DNA of 64,000 nt from Polyangium jinanense (GCF_028435365.1 NZ_JAGTJJ010000008.1:124001-188000), one strand, 5' to 3'; positions 12,978-21,991 are shown, counted from the first letter of the stretch. Notes: generated by a model not told the origin, from the sequence alone. A program made the numbers and translations.

Positions 12978-14069
12978 TCAGGGAGCGAGCGCCCGCGCGA
13001 GCAGGCTGACGAGGTCCTCGGCAGCTTCGCCGCGGCTCCGGAAGCGCCGCAAGCTCGACCCGCACGCCGTCACGAGAAGGCCTCCACCCCGCGCCTTGTG
13101 CTCGGCGATGCGCGCGTCCGCGATGGCCTCGCTCGTGCGCGGACGCGTCACGGGCAAGAGCGCGCCTGCGCCGCTGCACTCGCTGTGCTCGCGGTCGCGC
13201 TGGAACGTCGCGGGCTCCTTGCCGGACATCTTCGCGAGCAGCGCGCGCGGCTCGTCGTACCGGCCGAGCCCGCGACCGAGCTGACACGGCGCGTGCCACC
13301 GCACGGTCGTGCCTGCGAGCTCGGGCAGCACGCGGAGGCGGTCCTGCGCGGCGTGCGCGAGGTCGAGGAGCAGCTCGGGCTCGCGGGGCATGGTGACGCC
13401 GACGCGCGCGTGCTCGACCATCGTGGCGCGCGCGCAGCCCGGGTCCACGACGAGCAGGCGCGGGACCTCGGCGACCTCGGCGGCGAGGCGCTCGGCGGCC
13501 ACACGGAAGCCTTCCCGGTCACCCGCGTGGAGCGAGGGGAGGCCGCAGCAGCTTCGAATGGCGCGCACCGGGCCGCCGACGAGCTTCGCCGCGGCGGCGA
13601 GCGCGTCCTTCGCGACGGCCGGGTTTTTCCGAGCGTACGAGCATCCGACGAGCACGCCGGCCGCGACGTGCCTTGGCGTTTCGCCCTCGATCGCATCGAG
13701 CGCCGCGGCCGTCTCGCTGGCGCGCGCTTGCGTCCGCATCACCACGTCCATGGCGGCCTTCGGCGCGGCGCCGCGTGCGAAAAAGTCCGCGCGCGACTCG
13801 ACGAGCACCGTCGCGGGCTCGTTCCTGTGGTCGCACTTCTCACGGCACGCGTGGCAGCCCGTGCAGGCCCATGCGGGCGCGGTGTGCTCGGCCTCGACGG
13901 GCACGTCGCCACGGCCCGCGAAGTACGTGAGGCTCATCTTGCCCCACGGCGTCACCGTCTCGCTCGCCTCCGCGTTCGAGACGGGGCACGCGGCGCGGCA
14001 GAGCTTCGGGCAGTACACGCACGTCTCGAGCGCGCGTTTGTGCGTGGCGACGATGGGCAGGCGGAGCAC
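12978..14069 (-). CDS. Fe-S oxidoreductase with two CCG-type domains (GlcF/HdrB-like)
   Basis: A 363-residue protein. The N-terminus has two cysteine clusters: C17-x2-C20-x3-C24-x3-C28-P, and further on CTGCHACREKC (CX2CX2CX3C), as in ferredoxin-type [4Fe-4S] modules. Two CCG-like domains follow (GCSYARKN...SCCGLPSLHAGD and HAPCQLGRG...ECSGAGALLP), as in the electron-transfer subunits of glycolate oxidase, succinate/lactate oxidases and heterodisulfide reductase. The first cluster has one extra residue compared with the usual CX2CX2CX3CP. No flavin partner gene is adjacent; instead it sits between two sensor kinase genes (57 bp and 11 bp gaps). A redox or electron-transfer role is likely, the partner unknown. 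Confidence 0.85.
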   Translation of the reverse strand: MLRLPIVATHKRALETCVYCPKLCRAACPVSNAEASETVTPWGKMSLTYFAGRGDVPVEAEHTAPAWACTGCHACREKCDHRNEPATVLVESRADFFARGAAPKAAMDVVMRTQARASETAAALDAIEGETPRHVAAGVLVGCSYARKNPAVAKDALAAAAKLVGGPVRAIRSCCGLPSLHAGDREGFRVAAERLAAEVAEVPRLLVVDPGCARATMVEHARVGVTMPREPELLLDLAHAAQDRLRVLPELAGTTVRWHAPCQLGRGLGRYDEPRALLAKMSGKEPATFQRDREHSECSGAGALLPVTRPRTSEAIADARIAEHKARGGGLLVTACGSSLRRFRSRGEAAEDLVSLLARALAP

Positions 14070-14126
14070 CTCCGGAGTCTCTGCTCCCGAGGCGATGCGC
14101 GCAAGGGATCCGCGGATTCTACCGAG

Positions 14127-16253
14127 CTATCCGGTTCGTCCCGCGGGTTGGCCCGGGTTGCTCGCGCGGCCGCTGCGTCGGCTCGGTGGCCCTTCCTCGC
14201 CGGGCTGGCTCGCTCGCGCCGTCTTGGCCGATCGGTCGGCCTCGGACTCCTCGGCCGCCGGCGCCTGCGGCGAGCGCGCCGTCGCCGCGGAGGCCGACGT
14301 GGGGCTCGTCGCGTGCACGAGCGGCAAGCCCGTTGCCTCGTCGACACGCGCGCTCGATGCCCGTGGGATGTGCGGCGACGCGGGAGACGCGGTCGGGGCA
14401 GGGGGCGCGATCGTCGCCATCATCGGCGTCTCTTGCGGGATCCGGATCGTGAACGTCGTTCCGCGCTCGGACGAATCCACCTCGATCGAGCCTCCGTGCT
14501 CGTCGACGATCTTCTTGACGATCGCGAGGCCGAGGCCTGTGCCGCCGCGCTTGCCGCTCGTCACGAACGAGTGGAACAGCCGCTCGCGGATCTCCGGCGG
14601 AATCCCGCGTCCCGTGTCGGAGACGCTGAGCACGAAGTCCGAGCCGTGCCGCAGTGCGCGCAGTACCACCTTGCCGCCGCCGTGCGGCTCCATCGCCTCG
14701 ACCGCGTTGCGCACGAGGTTGTGCACGACGCGCGTCATCTTCGTCTCGTCGAAGCGCGCGGTGCCGCGGTCGTCGAGCTCCATCACGATCGTGACGCGGT
14801 TGCCTGCGAGGTCGAGCTGGAGCTGCTTCTCCAGGTCGCCGAAGAACTTCGTCAGGTAGACCTTGCGCACGAGAATGCTGCGCTCGCCACGCGCGAACTC
14901 GAGCAGCTCGCGCTGCATCGCGCTGATTGCGTCGAACTGCTTCAGGATGAGCCTCGCGTGCTCGGCGCGCACAGAGGACTCGCTCGCGGTCGCCATGAGC
15001 TGCACGTAGCCGCTGATCACCGTGAGCGGCGTGCGCATGTCGTGCATCACGCCCGAGAGCAGACGCCCGATCGCCGTGAGACGCTCGCTCTTCTCGCGCT
15101 CGGTGCGCGAGCGGAAGAGGCGCACCGCGGTCGACGCGTTCGCCGACACGAGCCGCAAGAGCGAGCGATCGTCCTGCGTGAAGCCGAGCGTGTTCTTCGC
15201 GTTGTAGAGCCCGAGCGCGCCGAGCGACGTGTCTTCCTCGCCTTCGAGCGGCACGACGATCGCGCTCTCGATCTCCAGATCGAGCGACGGATGCATGTGC
15301 GCGAGCGCGGCCTCGGCGACCGGCCCGATCGGCGGATCTTTCGGGCCGAGGTGGACCGACTCGTTGTGCGTCATGGCCCAGCCGAGCAGGCCTTCGCCGC
15401 GCTTGACGGGCAGTCGCTTCACGTCGACGTCGCGCACCGAGACGCCCGGCGCCGACGCGTCGCAGAAGTACAAGAACACGCCGGCCTCGCCCTCGTCGAC
15501 GAGCAGACCACCGGCGCGCGCCTCGCACGCCTTCGAGGCCTCGGCGATCACCGCGCGGCTCAGCTCTTCGAGCGACGAGGCTCCGCTCATCGCCGTTTCG
15601 AGCTCGAAGAGCAGCTTCAGATCGGCGACGCGGTGCTCGAGCTGTTCCTTCGTCTCAACGAGCTGCATGTTCTTCTGGATGACCGAGAGGAACAGGCGCG
15701 AGTTGTCGATGGAGATCGCCGCCTGCGTGGCGAGCGCCGAGAGCAGCTCCTCGTCGTACTGCGAGAACTCGCCCTTGCCGCCGTGCTTGTTGAGCACCTG
15801 CACGACGCCGATCGTGCGGCCCACGTGGTTGCGCATCGGCGCGGCGAGGATCGAGCGCGTCCTGTAGCCCGTGAGCTCGTCCCACGTGCGCTGGAAGCGT
15901 TTGTCCCTGTACGCGTCCTTGACGCGGGCGATTTTGCCGTGCTTGGCGACGTGGCCGGCGATGCCTTCGCCGACGGGCAGCTCGATCGAGCGCACCTCGC
16001 CGCCGAGCATCACCCGCGAGAGCAGCATCTTTCGTTGCTCGTCGAGCAGGTACAGCGTGGCCCGGTCGGCTTCGAGCAGCTCCGTGATCTTGCCGAGGAT
16101 GAGCTCGAGGAGCTGGTCGAGGTCGAGTGTGGAGCCGAGCGCGAGCCCGACGTCGCGCAGGGCGCTGACGGTCTTCTCCGAGCGTTCGAGCCTGGCCTCG
16201 AGCTCCTCGACCCGGGCCGTGAGCTCTCGCAGGCGGTCCGCCTTACCGGTCAC
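14127..16253 (-). CDS. Soluble sensor histidine kinase with two GAF domains
   Basis: A 708-residue cytoplasmic kinase with no transmembrane segment. A short N-terminal coiled coil (1-40) is followed by GAF domain 1 (about 41-190, with LPVGEGIAGHVAKHGK), GAF domain 2 (about 215-375), a dimerisation box with His404 (GVMHDMRTPLTVISGY) and a HATPase domain with N box (VVHNLVRNAVEAM), G1 (DTGRGIPPE) and G2 (GTGLGLAIV). The last 100 or so residues are a Pro/Ala/Ser-rich tail of low complexity. Start is GTG 16253; I see no better ATG. It is the first gene of the likely three-gene cluster with the Fe-S protein and the HAMP kinase. Confidence 0.92.
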   Translation of the reverse strand: MTGKADRLRELTARVEELEARLERSEKTVSALRDVGLALGSTLDLDQLLELILGKITELLEADRATLYLLDEQRKMLLSRVMLGGEVRSIELPVGEGIAGHVAKHGKIARVKDAYRDKRFQRTWDELTGYRTRSILAAPMRNHVGRTIGVVQVLNKHGGKGEFSQYDEELLSALATQAAISIDNSRLFLSVIQKNMQLVETKEQLEHRVADLKLLFELETAMSGASSLEELSRAVIAEASKACEARAGGLLVDEGEAGVFLYFCDASAPGVSVRDVDVKRLPVKRGEGLLGWAMTHNESVHLGPKDPPIGPVAEAALAHMHPSLDLEIESAIVVPLEGEEDTSLGALGLYNAKNTLGFTQDDRSLLRLVSANASTAVRLFRSRTEREKSERLTAIGRLLSGVMHDMRTPLTVISGYVQLMATASESSVRAEHARLILKQFDAISAMQRELLEFARGERSILVRKVYLTKFFGDLEKQLQLDLAGNRVTIVMELDDRGTARFDETKMTRVVHNLVRNAVEAMEPHGGGKVVLRALRHGSDFVLSVSDTGRGIPPEIRERLFHSFVTSGKRGGTGLGLAIVKKIVDEHGGSIEVDSSERGTTFTIRIPQETPMMATIAPPAPTASPASPHIPRASSARVDEATGLPLVHATSPTSASAATARSPQAPAAEESEADRSAKTARASQPGEEGPPSRRSGRASNPGQPAGRTG

Positions 16254-16334
16254 TCGTCGACGCTAACACGCCTCCGGCCGGCGCTACAGCGCTCCCGCAA
16301 AATCGCGATGGATCCGGCGTTTGCCCGAGGGATC

Positions 16335-16361
16335 GGGAGGGGAGGGGAGGGGAGAGGAGGG
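16335..16361 (+). other. G-rich tract (G-quadruplex pattern), C-rich on the transcribed strand after rho
   Basis: The plus strand reads as four G runs of three or four bases with single-A spacers (16335-16352), followed by more GGA repeats. A transcript leaving rho on the minus strand would be C/U-rich and almost free of G here, the composition favoured by Rho loading sites. This tract follows the rho terminator hairpin. Confidence 0.5.
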
Positions 16362-16372
16362 TAAAAAGGGAA

Positions 16373-16398
16373 GGGGGCCCCACGAATTGCGGGGCCCC
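16373..16398 (-). terminator. Intrinsic terminator after rho
   Basis: GGGGGCCCC (16373-16381) and GGGGCCCC (16391-16398) form an 8-bp stem with loop ACGAATTGC. On the minus strand it is followed within a few bases by a CTTTTTA run (plus-strand TAAAAAG at 16362-16368). It lies 24 bp after the rho stop codon. Confidence 0.75.
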
Positions 16399-16421
16399 TC
16401 AGGCTCGACCGAAGGCCGGGC

Positions 16422-17669
16422 CTACTGATTCATGCTTTCGAGGAACTCCTGGTTCGTCTCGGTGCGGCTCACCTTGTCGAGCAGGAACTCCATGGAGTCG
16501 ATGACGTTGAGCGGGTGCAGGAGCCCGCGGAGCAGCCAGACGCGCTGGAGGATCCACTCGGGCAGGAGCAGCTCTTCCTTGCGCGTCGCGCTCTTGTTGA
16601 TGTCGAGGCAGGGGAAGATCCGCTTCTCCATGAGCTTGCGGTCGAGGTGGATCTCGCTGTTGCCCGTGCCCTTGAACTCCTCGAAGATCACCTCGTCCAT
16701 ACGCGAGCCCGTATCGACGAGCGCGGTCGCGATGATCGTGAGCGAGCCGCCCTCCTCGATGGAGCGGGCCGCGCCGAAGAAGCGCTTCGGCTTGTGCAGC
16801 GCGTTCGAGTCGACGCCGCCGGAGAGGATCTTGCCGCTCGGGGGGACGACGGTGTTGTAGGCGCGGGCGAGGCGCGTGATCGAGTCGAGCAGGATGACCA
16901 CGTCGTGCTTCTGCTCGACGAGGCGCTTGGCCTTCTCGATGACCATCTCCGCGACCTGCACGTGGCGCGTCGCAGGCTCATCGAAGGTCGAGCTGATCAC
17001 CTCGCCCTTGATGTTGCGCTGCATGTCCGTGACCTCTTCGGGCCGCTCGTCGATGAGCAGCACGATGAGCGTGGTCTCCGGGTGGTTCGTGCTGATCGCG
17101 TTGGCGATGTTCTGCAGCAGCACCGTCTTGCCGGCGCGGGGCGGCGAGACGATCAGACAGCGCTGGCCCTTCCCGATCGGGCAGAGCATGTCGATGATGC
17201 GCGTCGAGAAGCCCTTCGTGCCGTTCTCGATGTTGAACTTCTGCTGCGGGTAGAGCGGCGTGAGGTTGTCGAAGAGGATCTTGTCGCGCGCGACCTCGGG
17301 CGAGACGCCGTTGATCTTGTCGACCTTGAGCAGAGCGAAGTACGCCTCGCGCTCCTTCGGGGGCCGGATCGGGCCGCTCACCGCGTCGCCCGTGCGCAGG
17401 TTGAAGCGCCGGATCTGCGACGGGGAGACGTAGATGTCGTCCGGACCCGGCAGGTAGTTGTAGTCGGGCGCCCGCAGGAAGCCGAAACCGTCGGGCAGGC
17501 ACTCGAGCACGCCCTCGCCGTACACCGGCTGGTCTTGGGCAGCCAAGGCCTGGAGGAGCGCGAAGATGAGCTCCTGCTTGCGCAGGCCCGCGGCTCCTTC
17601 GATGTTGAGGCCCTTGGCCATCTGCACCAGATCGGCCATCGATTTCTGCTTCAGTTCACGCAGGTGCAT
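16422..17669 (-). CDS. rho: Transcription termination factor Rho
   Basis: A 415-residue hexameric RNA helicase that ends Rho-dependent transcripts. Parts: N-terminal Rho_N helical domain (about 5-45), cold-shock-like RNA-binding domain (about 52-125, with [20 protein letters not shown]), and the RecA-like ATPase with Walker A SPPRAGKT (about 174-181), Walker [18 protein letters not shown] loop and R loop ([21 protein letters not shown]). Length equals the E. coli type, with no long N-terminal insertion like that of Actinobacteria. A candidate promoter about 200 bp upstream and a terminator downstream suggest a monocistronic unit. Confidence 0.97.
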   Translation of the reverse strand: MHLRELKQKSMADLVQMAKGLNIEGAAGLRKQELIFALLQALAAQDQPVYGEGVLECLPDGFGFLRAPDYNYLPGPDDIYVSPSQIRRFNLRTGDAVSGPIRPPKEREAYFALLKVDKINGVSPEVARDKILFDNLTPLYPQQKFNIENGTKGFSTRIIDMLCPIGKGQRCLIVSPPRAGKTVLLQNIANAISTNHPETTLIVLLIDERPEEVTDMQRNIKGEVISSTFDEPATRHVQVAEMVIEKAKRLVEQKHDVVILLDSITRLARAYNTVVPPSGKILSGGVDSNALHKPKRFFGAARSIEEGGSLTIIATALVDTGSRMDEVIFEEFKGTGNSEIHLDRKLMEKRIFPCLDINKSATRKEELLLPEWILQRVWLLRGLLHPLNVIDSMEFLLDKVSRTETNQEFLESMNQ

Positions 17670-18019
17670 CGATCGAAAACTCCACGCAGGGGCGTCGGCC
17701 GGGAGACGGCGCGTTCCCCGAGGTCGGTAGGGTTGTGGGAAGGTCGAGCTTCGAGTCGGCCCTTGGGCCGGCTCTCGTGGATTGCCCGCCCCTGGGAAGG
17801 GCGGTTCGACGGACAGTGATGGGCGTCCCCAGCGAGGGGGCGCGGCCGAGCGCGGTGCTCGGCGGGCGGGGACTCTATCAAGCGATACTGCCCTGTCAAT
17901 CGGCCGATTCGCCTCGCGGGTTCGCTCCTTCGGGGGCGGATCGTTTCAGCGCGTGCGTTCGCGCGCAGGCCTACGAGGTTGCCTCGGTCGCGACGTGCGA
18001 GTAGGAATCGAGCGGTCCG
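17670..18019. other. 350-bp divergent control region between rho and acylphosphatase
   Basis: No convincing gene. It contains the candidate rho promoter (17872-17899) and a leader of about 195 nt before rho, GC-rich with several C-rich blocks on the transcribed strand. I did not find a clear promoter for the acylphosphatase gene on the plus strand. Confidence 0.6.
17872..17899 (-). promoter_or_regulatory. Candidate sigma-70-type promoter for rho
   Basis: On the minus strand a perfect -35 TTGACA (plus 17894-17899) is followed after 16 bp by TAGAGT (plus 17872-17877), which matches TATAAT at four of six positions. The predicted start near 17865 gives a leader of about 195 nt before the rho ATG, in line with the leader-based autoregulation known for rho in other bacteria. 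Confidence 0.6.
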
Positions 18020-18298
18020 ATGGGGCTGAAACAAGTGCATCTGCACGTGAAGGGTCGCGTCCAGGGCGTCTATTTCCGGGCGTCGACGCAGCGCGAAGCC
18101 AAGCGCCTCGGCCTCTCCGGCTGGGTCAAGAACCGTCCGGACGGAGGCGTCGAGATCCTCGCCGAAGGCGAAGAAGACGGCTTGAAAGAGCTCATCGCCT
18201 GGGCCCAAAAAGGCCCGACCGCGGCGCGCGTGGAGCGTGTCGACATACGCTGGCGCGGATTCCAGGGCGATTTTCCGGACTTCCGCATCGTCGAGTGA
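18020..18298 (+). CDS. acyP: Acylphosphatase
   Basis: A 92-residue acylphosphatase, which hydrolyses the carboxyl-phosphate bond of acyl phosphates. The signature GRVQGVYFR contains the substrate-binding Arg20, and the catalytic Asn38 sits in WVKNRPDGGVE; the spacing and length fit the family exactly. Start ATG 18020. The next gene begins 47 bp downstream on the same strand. Confidence 0.95.
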   Translation: MGLKQVHLHVKGRVQGVYFRASTQREAKRLGLSGWVKNRPDGGVEILAEGEEDGLKELIAWAQKGPTAARVERVDIRWRGFQGDFPDFRIVE

Positions 18299-18345
18299 AC
18301 CGCCCGGGAAGGGCCGCGCGCTCGCCCGTCGTTCTCGGGGGCACC

Positions 18346-20073
18346 GTGAATCACGTCTCGAAGCTCGCTTCGTCGTTCGTTCTCGTCTCCGCGCTCGCGC
18401 TCGTGCCCCTGCACGTGCACGCCGCCGGAGAGCTCACGCAACCTTCGGCCTCGGCCTCGGCCGCCGCAGCGCCGGCCGCGCCCGCTTCTTTGCCAGAGCT
18501 GCCGAAGCTCCAGCCGATCGTGCTGCAAGAGCCCGACGCCGCGGCGCTGCAAGAGCTCGACCGCGTGCTCGAGCGCCTCACGACGGGCGACGCGCGCGCG
18601 AAGGAAACGGCGCGGACGGCCGTCGCGGAGGTGACGCCCGCCGTCGTGCCTGCGGTGCGCGCGCGTGTGCAGGAGCTCCGCGCCGGGCTCGACCGCAAGG
18701 AGGCGCAAGGCCTGCTCGACGACGCGCGCAAGGCCGGCCGCAAGTCGCTGCGGGACAAGGAGAAGGCCGAGAAGGCGGAGAAAGGAGGCAAGGAGAAGGA
18801 CAAGGCCGGCAAGGACGAGAAGGCCGCCGCCAAGGACGACAAGGCCAGCAAGGACGCGAAGGCGCCGAAGAAGAGCAAGGCCGACAAGGAGAAGGACAAG
18901 GACGCGGAGGACGAGGGCGATTGGCTCGAGTTTGTCCTGGCCTCTCCAAAGCCGAAGAGCGACACCTGGCGGGATCTCGTCCGCCTGCTCGCGATGGAGC
19001 GCATGCTGACCGCGGCGGGCACGACGCCCGCGGTGCGCGAGCTCCTGCAGATGTACTCGTACTTCGGCGAGCTCTTGCGGGTCGATCTGCAGCGGCAAAT
19101 CGGAAAGCTGCGCGACCGCGCCGTCCCCGCGCTCATCGAGGGCCGCCAGCACGACGCAAAGATCGTCCAGCGCTTCGCGAGCAAGCAGCTCGATCTGCTC
19201 GGCCGCGCGATCCCCGGCGAGGCCGTCGGCGTGACCGATCCGCAAGTCCTCGCCGACATCCTGCGCGCCTACGGCCGCACGCGCGACGTCGACGCCGTCC
19301 GCGTGATCCTCTCGTTCAGCAACAGCGACCGCATCCAGCTCCGCGAGGCCGCGCGCGAGGCGATCGCAGCGATCGGCGAGCCCGGCATCTGGCAGCTCCG
19401 CGACGCCTACCTGAACCAGACGGGCAACAAGGCCCCGCGCGAGTTCACATGGGACCGCATCGCGCGCGAGCTCTTCGGCATGTACGACCGCGCGCGGCTC
19501 GCCGAGGTCTACAAGCTGATGGACGAGGGCGCGGCGCATGCAGCCGCGAGCCGCTGGGTCGAGGCGACGAGCGCGTTCGACAAGGTGCTGGCGCGCTCGC
19601 CGGTGTTCGAGCGGCGCAAGGAGATGGCGCCGGCGTACGTGGCGCACGCGAAGACGCTCGAAGAGAAGGAGCCGGCGGCGGCGCTGGAGATGCTGCGCAA
19701 GGCGCTGCGGCTCGACCCGAAGGGGGAGGGGGCGCGAAAGATCGAGGCGGAGATCGCCTACCTCGAAGGCGTGACCCTCATCGCACGAGGCACGCCGGAC
19801 AAGTTTCCCCTGACGAAGGCGATCGAGCTCGATCCGAGCAACGAGCGCGCGAAGCGGGCGCTCGCGTCGCTGGAGCAGGAGCGCATCGCGCCGCAGAAGA
19901 GCTCGCTGCACCGCTACGTGGCGGCGAGCGGCGTGGGGCTCGTCGCGCTGATCGCGATGATCTTCCTGGCGCGGCGCAAGCCTGACGCCGGTCGCGACGC
20001 GGAAGGGTCGCGGGCAGGCAGCAATCCGCCCACTCCGCCCGCGCCAGATGCGCCGGTTGCCGGCGCGGAGTGA
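18346..20073 (+). CDS. Exported TPR-like protein with Lys/Glu-rich segment and C-terminal membrane helix
   Basis: A 575-residue protein with a GTG start chosen because it opens a signal peptide ending near HVHAAG. A helical N-terminal domain leads into a highly charged Lys/Asp/Glu/Ala stretch (about 135-190), then a HEAT/TPR-like helical region (about 195-510; AALEMLRKALRLDPKGEGARK and FPLTKAIELDPSNERAKRAL are TPR-type), and a transmembrane helix near 523-540 with a short Pro-rich tail. Signal peptide plus C-terminal helix suggests an inner-membrane-anchored periplasmic scaffold. I do not recognise a named family. It ends just before a bidirectional terminator shared with rplQ. Confidence 0.7.
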   Translation: MNHVSKLASSFVLVSALALVPLHVHAAGELTQPSASASAAAAPAAPASLPELPKLQPIVLQEPDAAALQELDRVLERLTTGDARAKETARTAVAEVTPAVVPAVRARVQELRAGLDRKEAQGLLDDARKAGRKSLRDKEKAEKAEKGGKEKDKAGKDEKAAAKDDKASKDAKAPKKSKADKEKDKDAEDEGDWLEFVLASPKPKSDTWRDLVRLLAMERMLTAAGTTPAVRELLQMYSYFGELLRVDLQRQIGKLRDRAVPALIEGRQHDAKIVQRFASKQLDLLGRAIPGEAVGVTDPQVLADILRAYGRTRDVDAVRVILSFSNSDRIQLREAAREAIAAIGEPGIWQLRDAYLNQTGNKAPREFTWDRIARELFGMYDRARLAEVYKLMDEGAAHAAASRWVEATSAFDKVLARSPVFERRKEMAPAYVAHAKTLEEKEPAAALEMLRKALRLDPKGEGARKIEAEIAYLEGVTLIARGTPDKFPLTKAIELDPSNERAKRALASLEQERIAPQKSSLHRYVAASGVGLVALIAMIFLARRKPDAGRDAEGSRAGSNPPTPPAPDAPVAGAE

Positions 20074-20109
20074 GCTTCCGCGAAGCGGATCGCAGTCCAG
20101 ACAAACGAA

Positions 20110-20147
20110 AACACGGGCACCCTGTGGTGTCCGTGTTCGTTTTTCCC
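20110..20147. terminator. Bidirectional terminator between the TPR-like gene and rplQ
   Basis: AACACGGGCACC (20110-20121) pairs with GGTGTCCGTGTT (20126-20137) with one wobble and a 4-base loop, followed on the plus strand by CGTTTTT and on the minus strand by TTTTCG. It serves the 3' ends of both convergent units, including the whole ribosomal cluster. Confidence 0.85.
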
Positions 20148-20152
20148 TTCCA

Positions 20153-20199
20153 AACCCGTGAACGGTGGCGACCGGTCACCCGATCCCCGTTCACGGGTT
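20153..20199. repeat. Perfect 13-bp inverted repeat after the ribosomal cluster
   Basis: AACCCGTGAACGG (20153-20165) and CCGTTCACGGGTT (20187-20199) are perfect complements around a 21-bp centre that itself contains the palindrome GACCGGTC. It lies 15 bp from the rplQ stop, before the terminator met by rplQ transcripts. It could be a second terminator stem, an RNA-stabilising 3' structure or a protein site. Confidence 0.7.
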
Positions 20200-20214
20200 C
20201 GTCGTGGGAGCGCT

Positions 20215-20781
20215 TTACTCGTTCGACGCGGTCTCGCCCGAGCTCGCCGTCGAGGCGGACTCGGCCGAGGCCGACGCGGCCGACGTGGGCTCGGCGGTCA
20301 CCGCCGCAGCCGGCTCCTCGGGAGCCTGCTTGTCGGTCACCGGCGTCGCGTCGATGAACTCGATGTAGACCATCGGCGCATTGTCACCCCGGCGATTGCC
20401 GAGCTTGATGATGCGCGTGTAGCCACCGGGCCGGCCCTCGAAGCGCTTCGAGAGGTCGAGCATCACCTTCTCGACGACGTCGACCTTGGTCCCGTCGGCC
20501 TTCACGCCGAAGCGCGGCACGTACGACGAGACGAGACGCTCGGCGTGGAGCCGGCGCGCCTTGTCGGCCGCCGACAGCTCGCTCTGCGCGGTATAGGCGA
20601 TCTTGCCGAGGCGCGTGGCCTTGGTGATGAGCCGCTCCGCGACGCGCCGGAGCTCCTTGGCCTTCGCGTCCGTCGTCTCGATGCGCTCGTGGGTGATCAG
20701 GTTCGCCGTCAAGTTGCGCAGCATCGCGCGCCGGCTCGACGTGTCCCGACCAAACTGCCTCCCCGCCTTCTTATGACGCAT
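20215..20781 (-). CDS. rplQ: 50S ribosomal protein L17
   Basis: A 188-residue L17, a large-subunit protein near the exit tunnel. The conserved start MRHKKAGRQFGRDTSSRRAM and the block VVEKVMLDLSKRFEGRPGGY are present. The family core ends near residue 130; the last 55 or so residues (VTDKQAPEEPAAAVTAEP...) form an acidic Ala/Glu/Ser-rich tail not found in the compact E. coli protein. It is the last gene of the cluster, 10 bp after rpoA. Confidence 0.95.
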   Translation of the reverse strand: MRHKKAGRQFGRDTSSRRAMLRNLTANLITHERIETTDAKAKELRRVAERLITKATRLGKIAYTAQSELSAADKARRLHAERLVSSYVPRFGVKADGTKVDVVEKVMLDLSKRFEGRPGGYTRIIKLGNRRGDNAPMVYIEFIDATPVTDKQAPEEPAAAVTAEPTSAASASAESASTASSGETASNE

Positions 20782-20791
20782 ATCGCACCCT

Positions 20792-21835
20792 CTAGGCTTG
20801 CGCCTGCTGCGCCTTCCAGCGCTCGAGCAGCTGCGGCCAGTTGTCGATCTTCATACCGAGCGAAAGCCCCATGTTCGCGAGGATCTCTTTGATCTCCTTC
20901 AGGGACTTCCGACCGAAGTTCTTGGTCTTCAGCATGTCCTGCTCGGTCCGCTGCACGAGCTCGCCGATCAGGGTAATGTTCGCGTTCTGGAGGCAGTTGG
21001 CGCTGCGCACGCTGAGCTCAAGCTCCTCGACCGAGCGGAAGAGGTTCTCGTTCAGCGGCTCCTCGTCGCCCGGCACCGTCTGGTAGCTCGTCTCCTCCGA
21101 CTCCTCGAAGTTGACCCAGATCGAGAGCTGTTCCTTCAGGATCTTCGCGGCGAACGCGACCGCGTCCTGGGGCAGCACCGAGCCGTTCGTCCAGACCTCG
21201 AGCGTCAGCTTGTCGTAATCGGTCACCTGACCGACGCGCGCGTTCTGGATCGTGTAGTTGACCTTGCGGATGGGCGAGAACAGCGCGTCGATAGGGATCG
21301 TCCCGATCGCCATCGTCGGCGTCTTGTTCCGCTCCGCGGGCACGTAGCCGCGGCCGACGTTCACCGTCAGCTCCATCGCGAGCGGGCCCTTTTTGTCGAG
21401 CACCGCGATCAGGTGATCGGGGTTCAGCACGCTGAGCCCGTCGACGAGCTGGATATCGCGCGCGTACACCGGCCCCGGGCCCTCTTTGTCGACGCGGACC
21501 GTGTAGGTGCGCGCGGCGGCCGCCTTGAAGACGACCTCCTTGAGGTTGAGGATGATGTCGCTCACGTCCTCGACGACGTCGGGCACGGTGGTGAACTCGT
21601 GCAGCGCCCCCTCGATGCGGACTGCGGTGATCGCCGCGCCCTGCAGCGACGAGAGGAGCACGCGGCGGAGCGAGTTGCCGATCGTGATCCCGAAGCCGCG
21701 CTCGAGAGGCTCGCAGGTGAACTTCGCGTAGAAGTTGTTCGCCGACTCCGTGTCGATCGAGATGCCCTTCGGGCGGATCAGATCGCGCCAGTTTCGCGCG
21801 ATCATCGTCATGCTTCCGCTGGTCTGCATCGTCAT
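20792..21835 (-). CDS. rpoA: RNA polymerase subunit alpha
   Basis: A 347-residue alpha subunit. The N-terminal dimerisation and assembly domain (about 15-245) carries [19 protein letters not shown]; a linker leads to the C-terminal DNA- and activator-binding domain (about 265-330) with [20 protein letters not shown] and [19 protein letters not shown]. The chosen ATG 21835 has AGAGGA five bases upstream; a second ATG 24 bp inside the gene is possible. Unusually, 202 bp with an intrinsic terminator hairpin separate it from rpsD, so rpoA expression may be partly uncoupled from the upstream genes. Confidence 0.97.
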   Translation of the reverse strand: MTMQTSGSMTMIARNWRDLIRPKGISIDTESANNFYAKFTCEPLERGFGITIGNSLRRVLLSSLQGAAITAVRIEGALHEFTTVPDVVEDVSDIILNLKEVVFKAAAARTYTVRVDKEGPGPVYARDIQLVDGLSVLNPDHLIAVLDKKGPLAMELTVNVGRGYVPAERNKTPTMAIGTIPIDALFSPIRKVNYTIQNARVGQVTDYDKLTLEVWTNGSVLPQDAVAFAAKILKEQLSIWVNFEESEETSYQTVPGDEEPLNENLFRSVEELELSVRSANCLQNANITLIGELVQRTEQDMLKTKNFGRKSLKEIKEILANMGLSLGMKIDNWPQLLERWKAQQAQA

Positions 21836-21950
21836 CAGCGTCCTCTTTCTTCGAGGGGTTCGCGCGGAGATCTCACCCCGTCACCGCACTCGGTGAGCGA
21901 AAGCCGTCTCCTGCCCGCGTCGCGCCAGATGGCGCTCTTTTCCTGCAATC

Positions 21951-21991
21951 AAAAAGCGATCGGGGCCGCGCTCCCTCGCACGCCCCCGATC
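21951..21991 (-). terminator. Intrinsic terminator or attenuator between rpsD and rpoA
   Basis: On the minus strand GATCGGGG (plus 21984-21991) pairs perfectly with CCCCGATC (plus 21958-21965), followed by GC and a TTTTT run (plus 21951-21955). It lies in the 202-bp gap after rpsD and before rpoA. Shape and position fit a partial terminator inside the alpha operon. Confidence 0.65.

Noticed and set aside
12969..16364. A 1131-codon plus-strand frame opposite the kinase cluster
   Set aside because: Antisense shadow across three recognisable genes; composition is Arg/Ala/Glu/His-rich.
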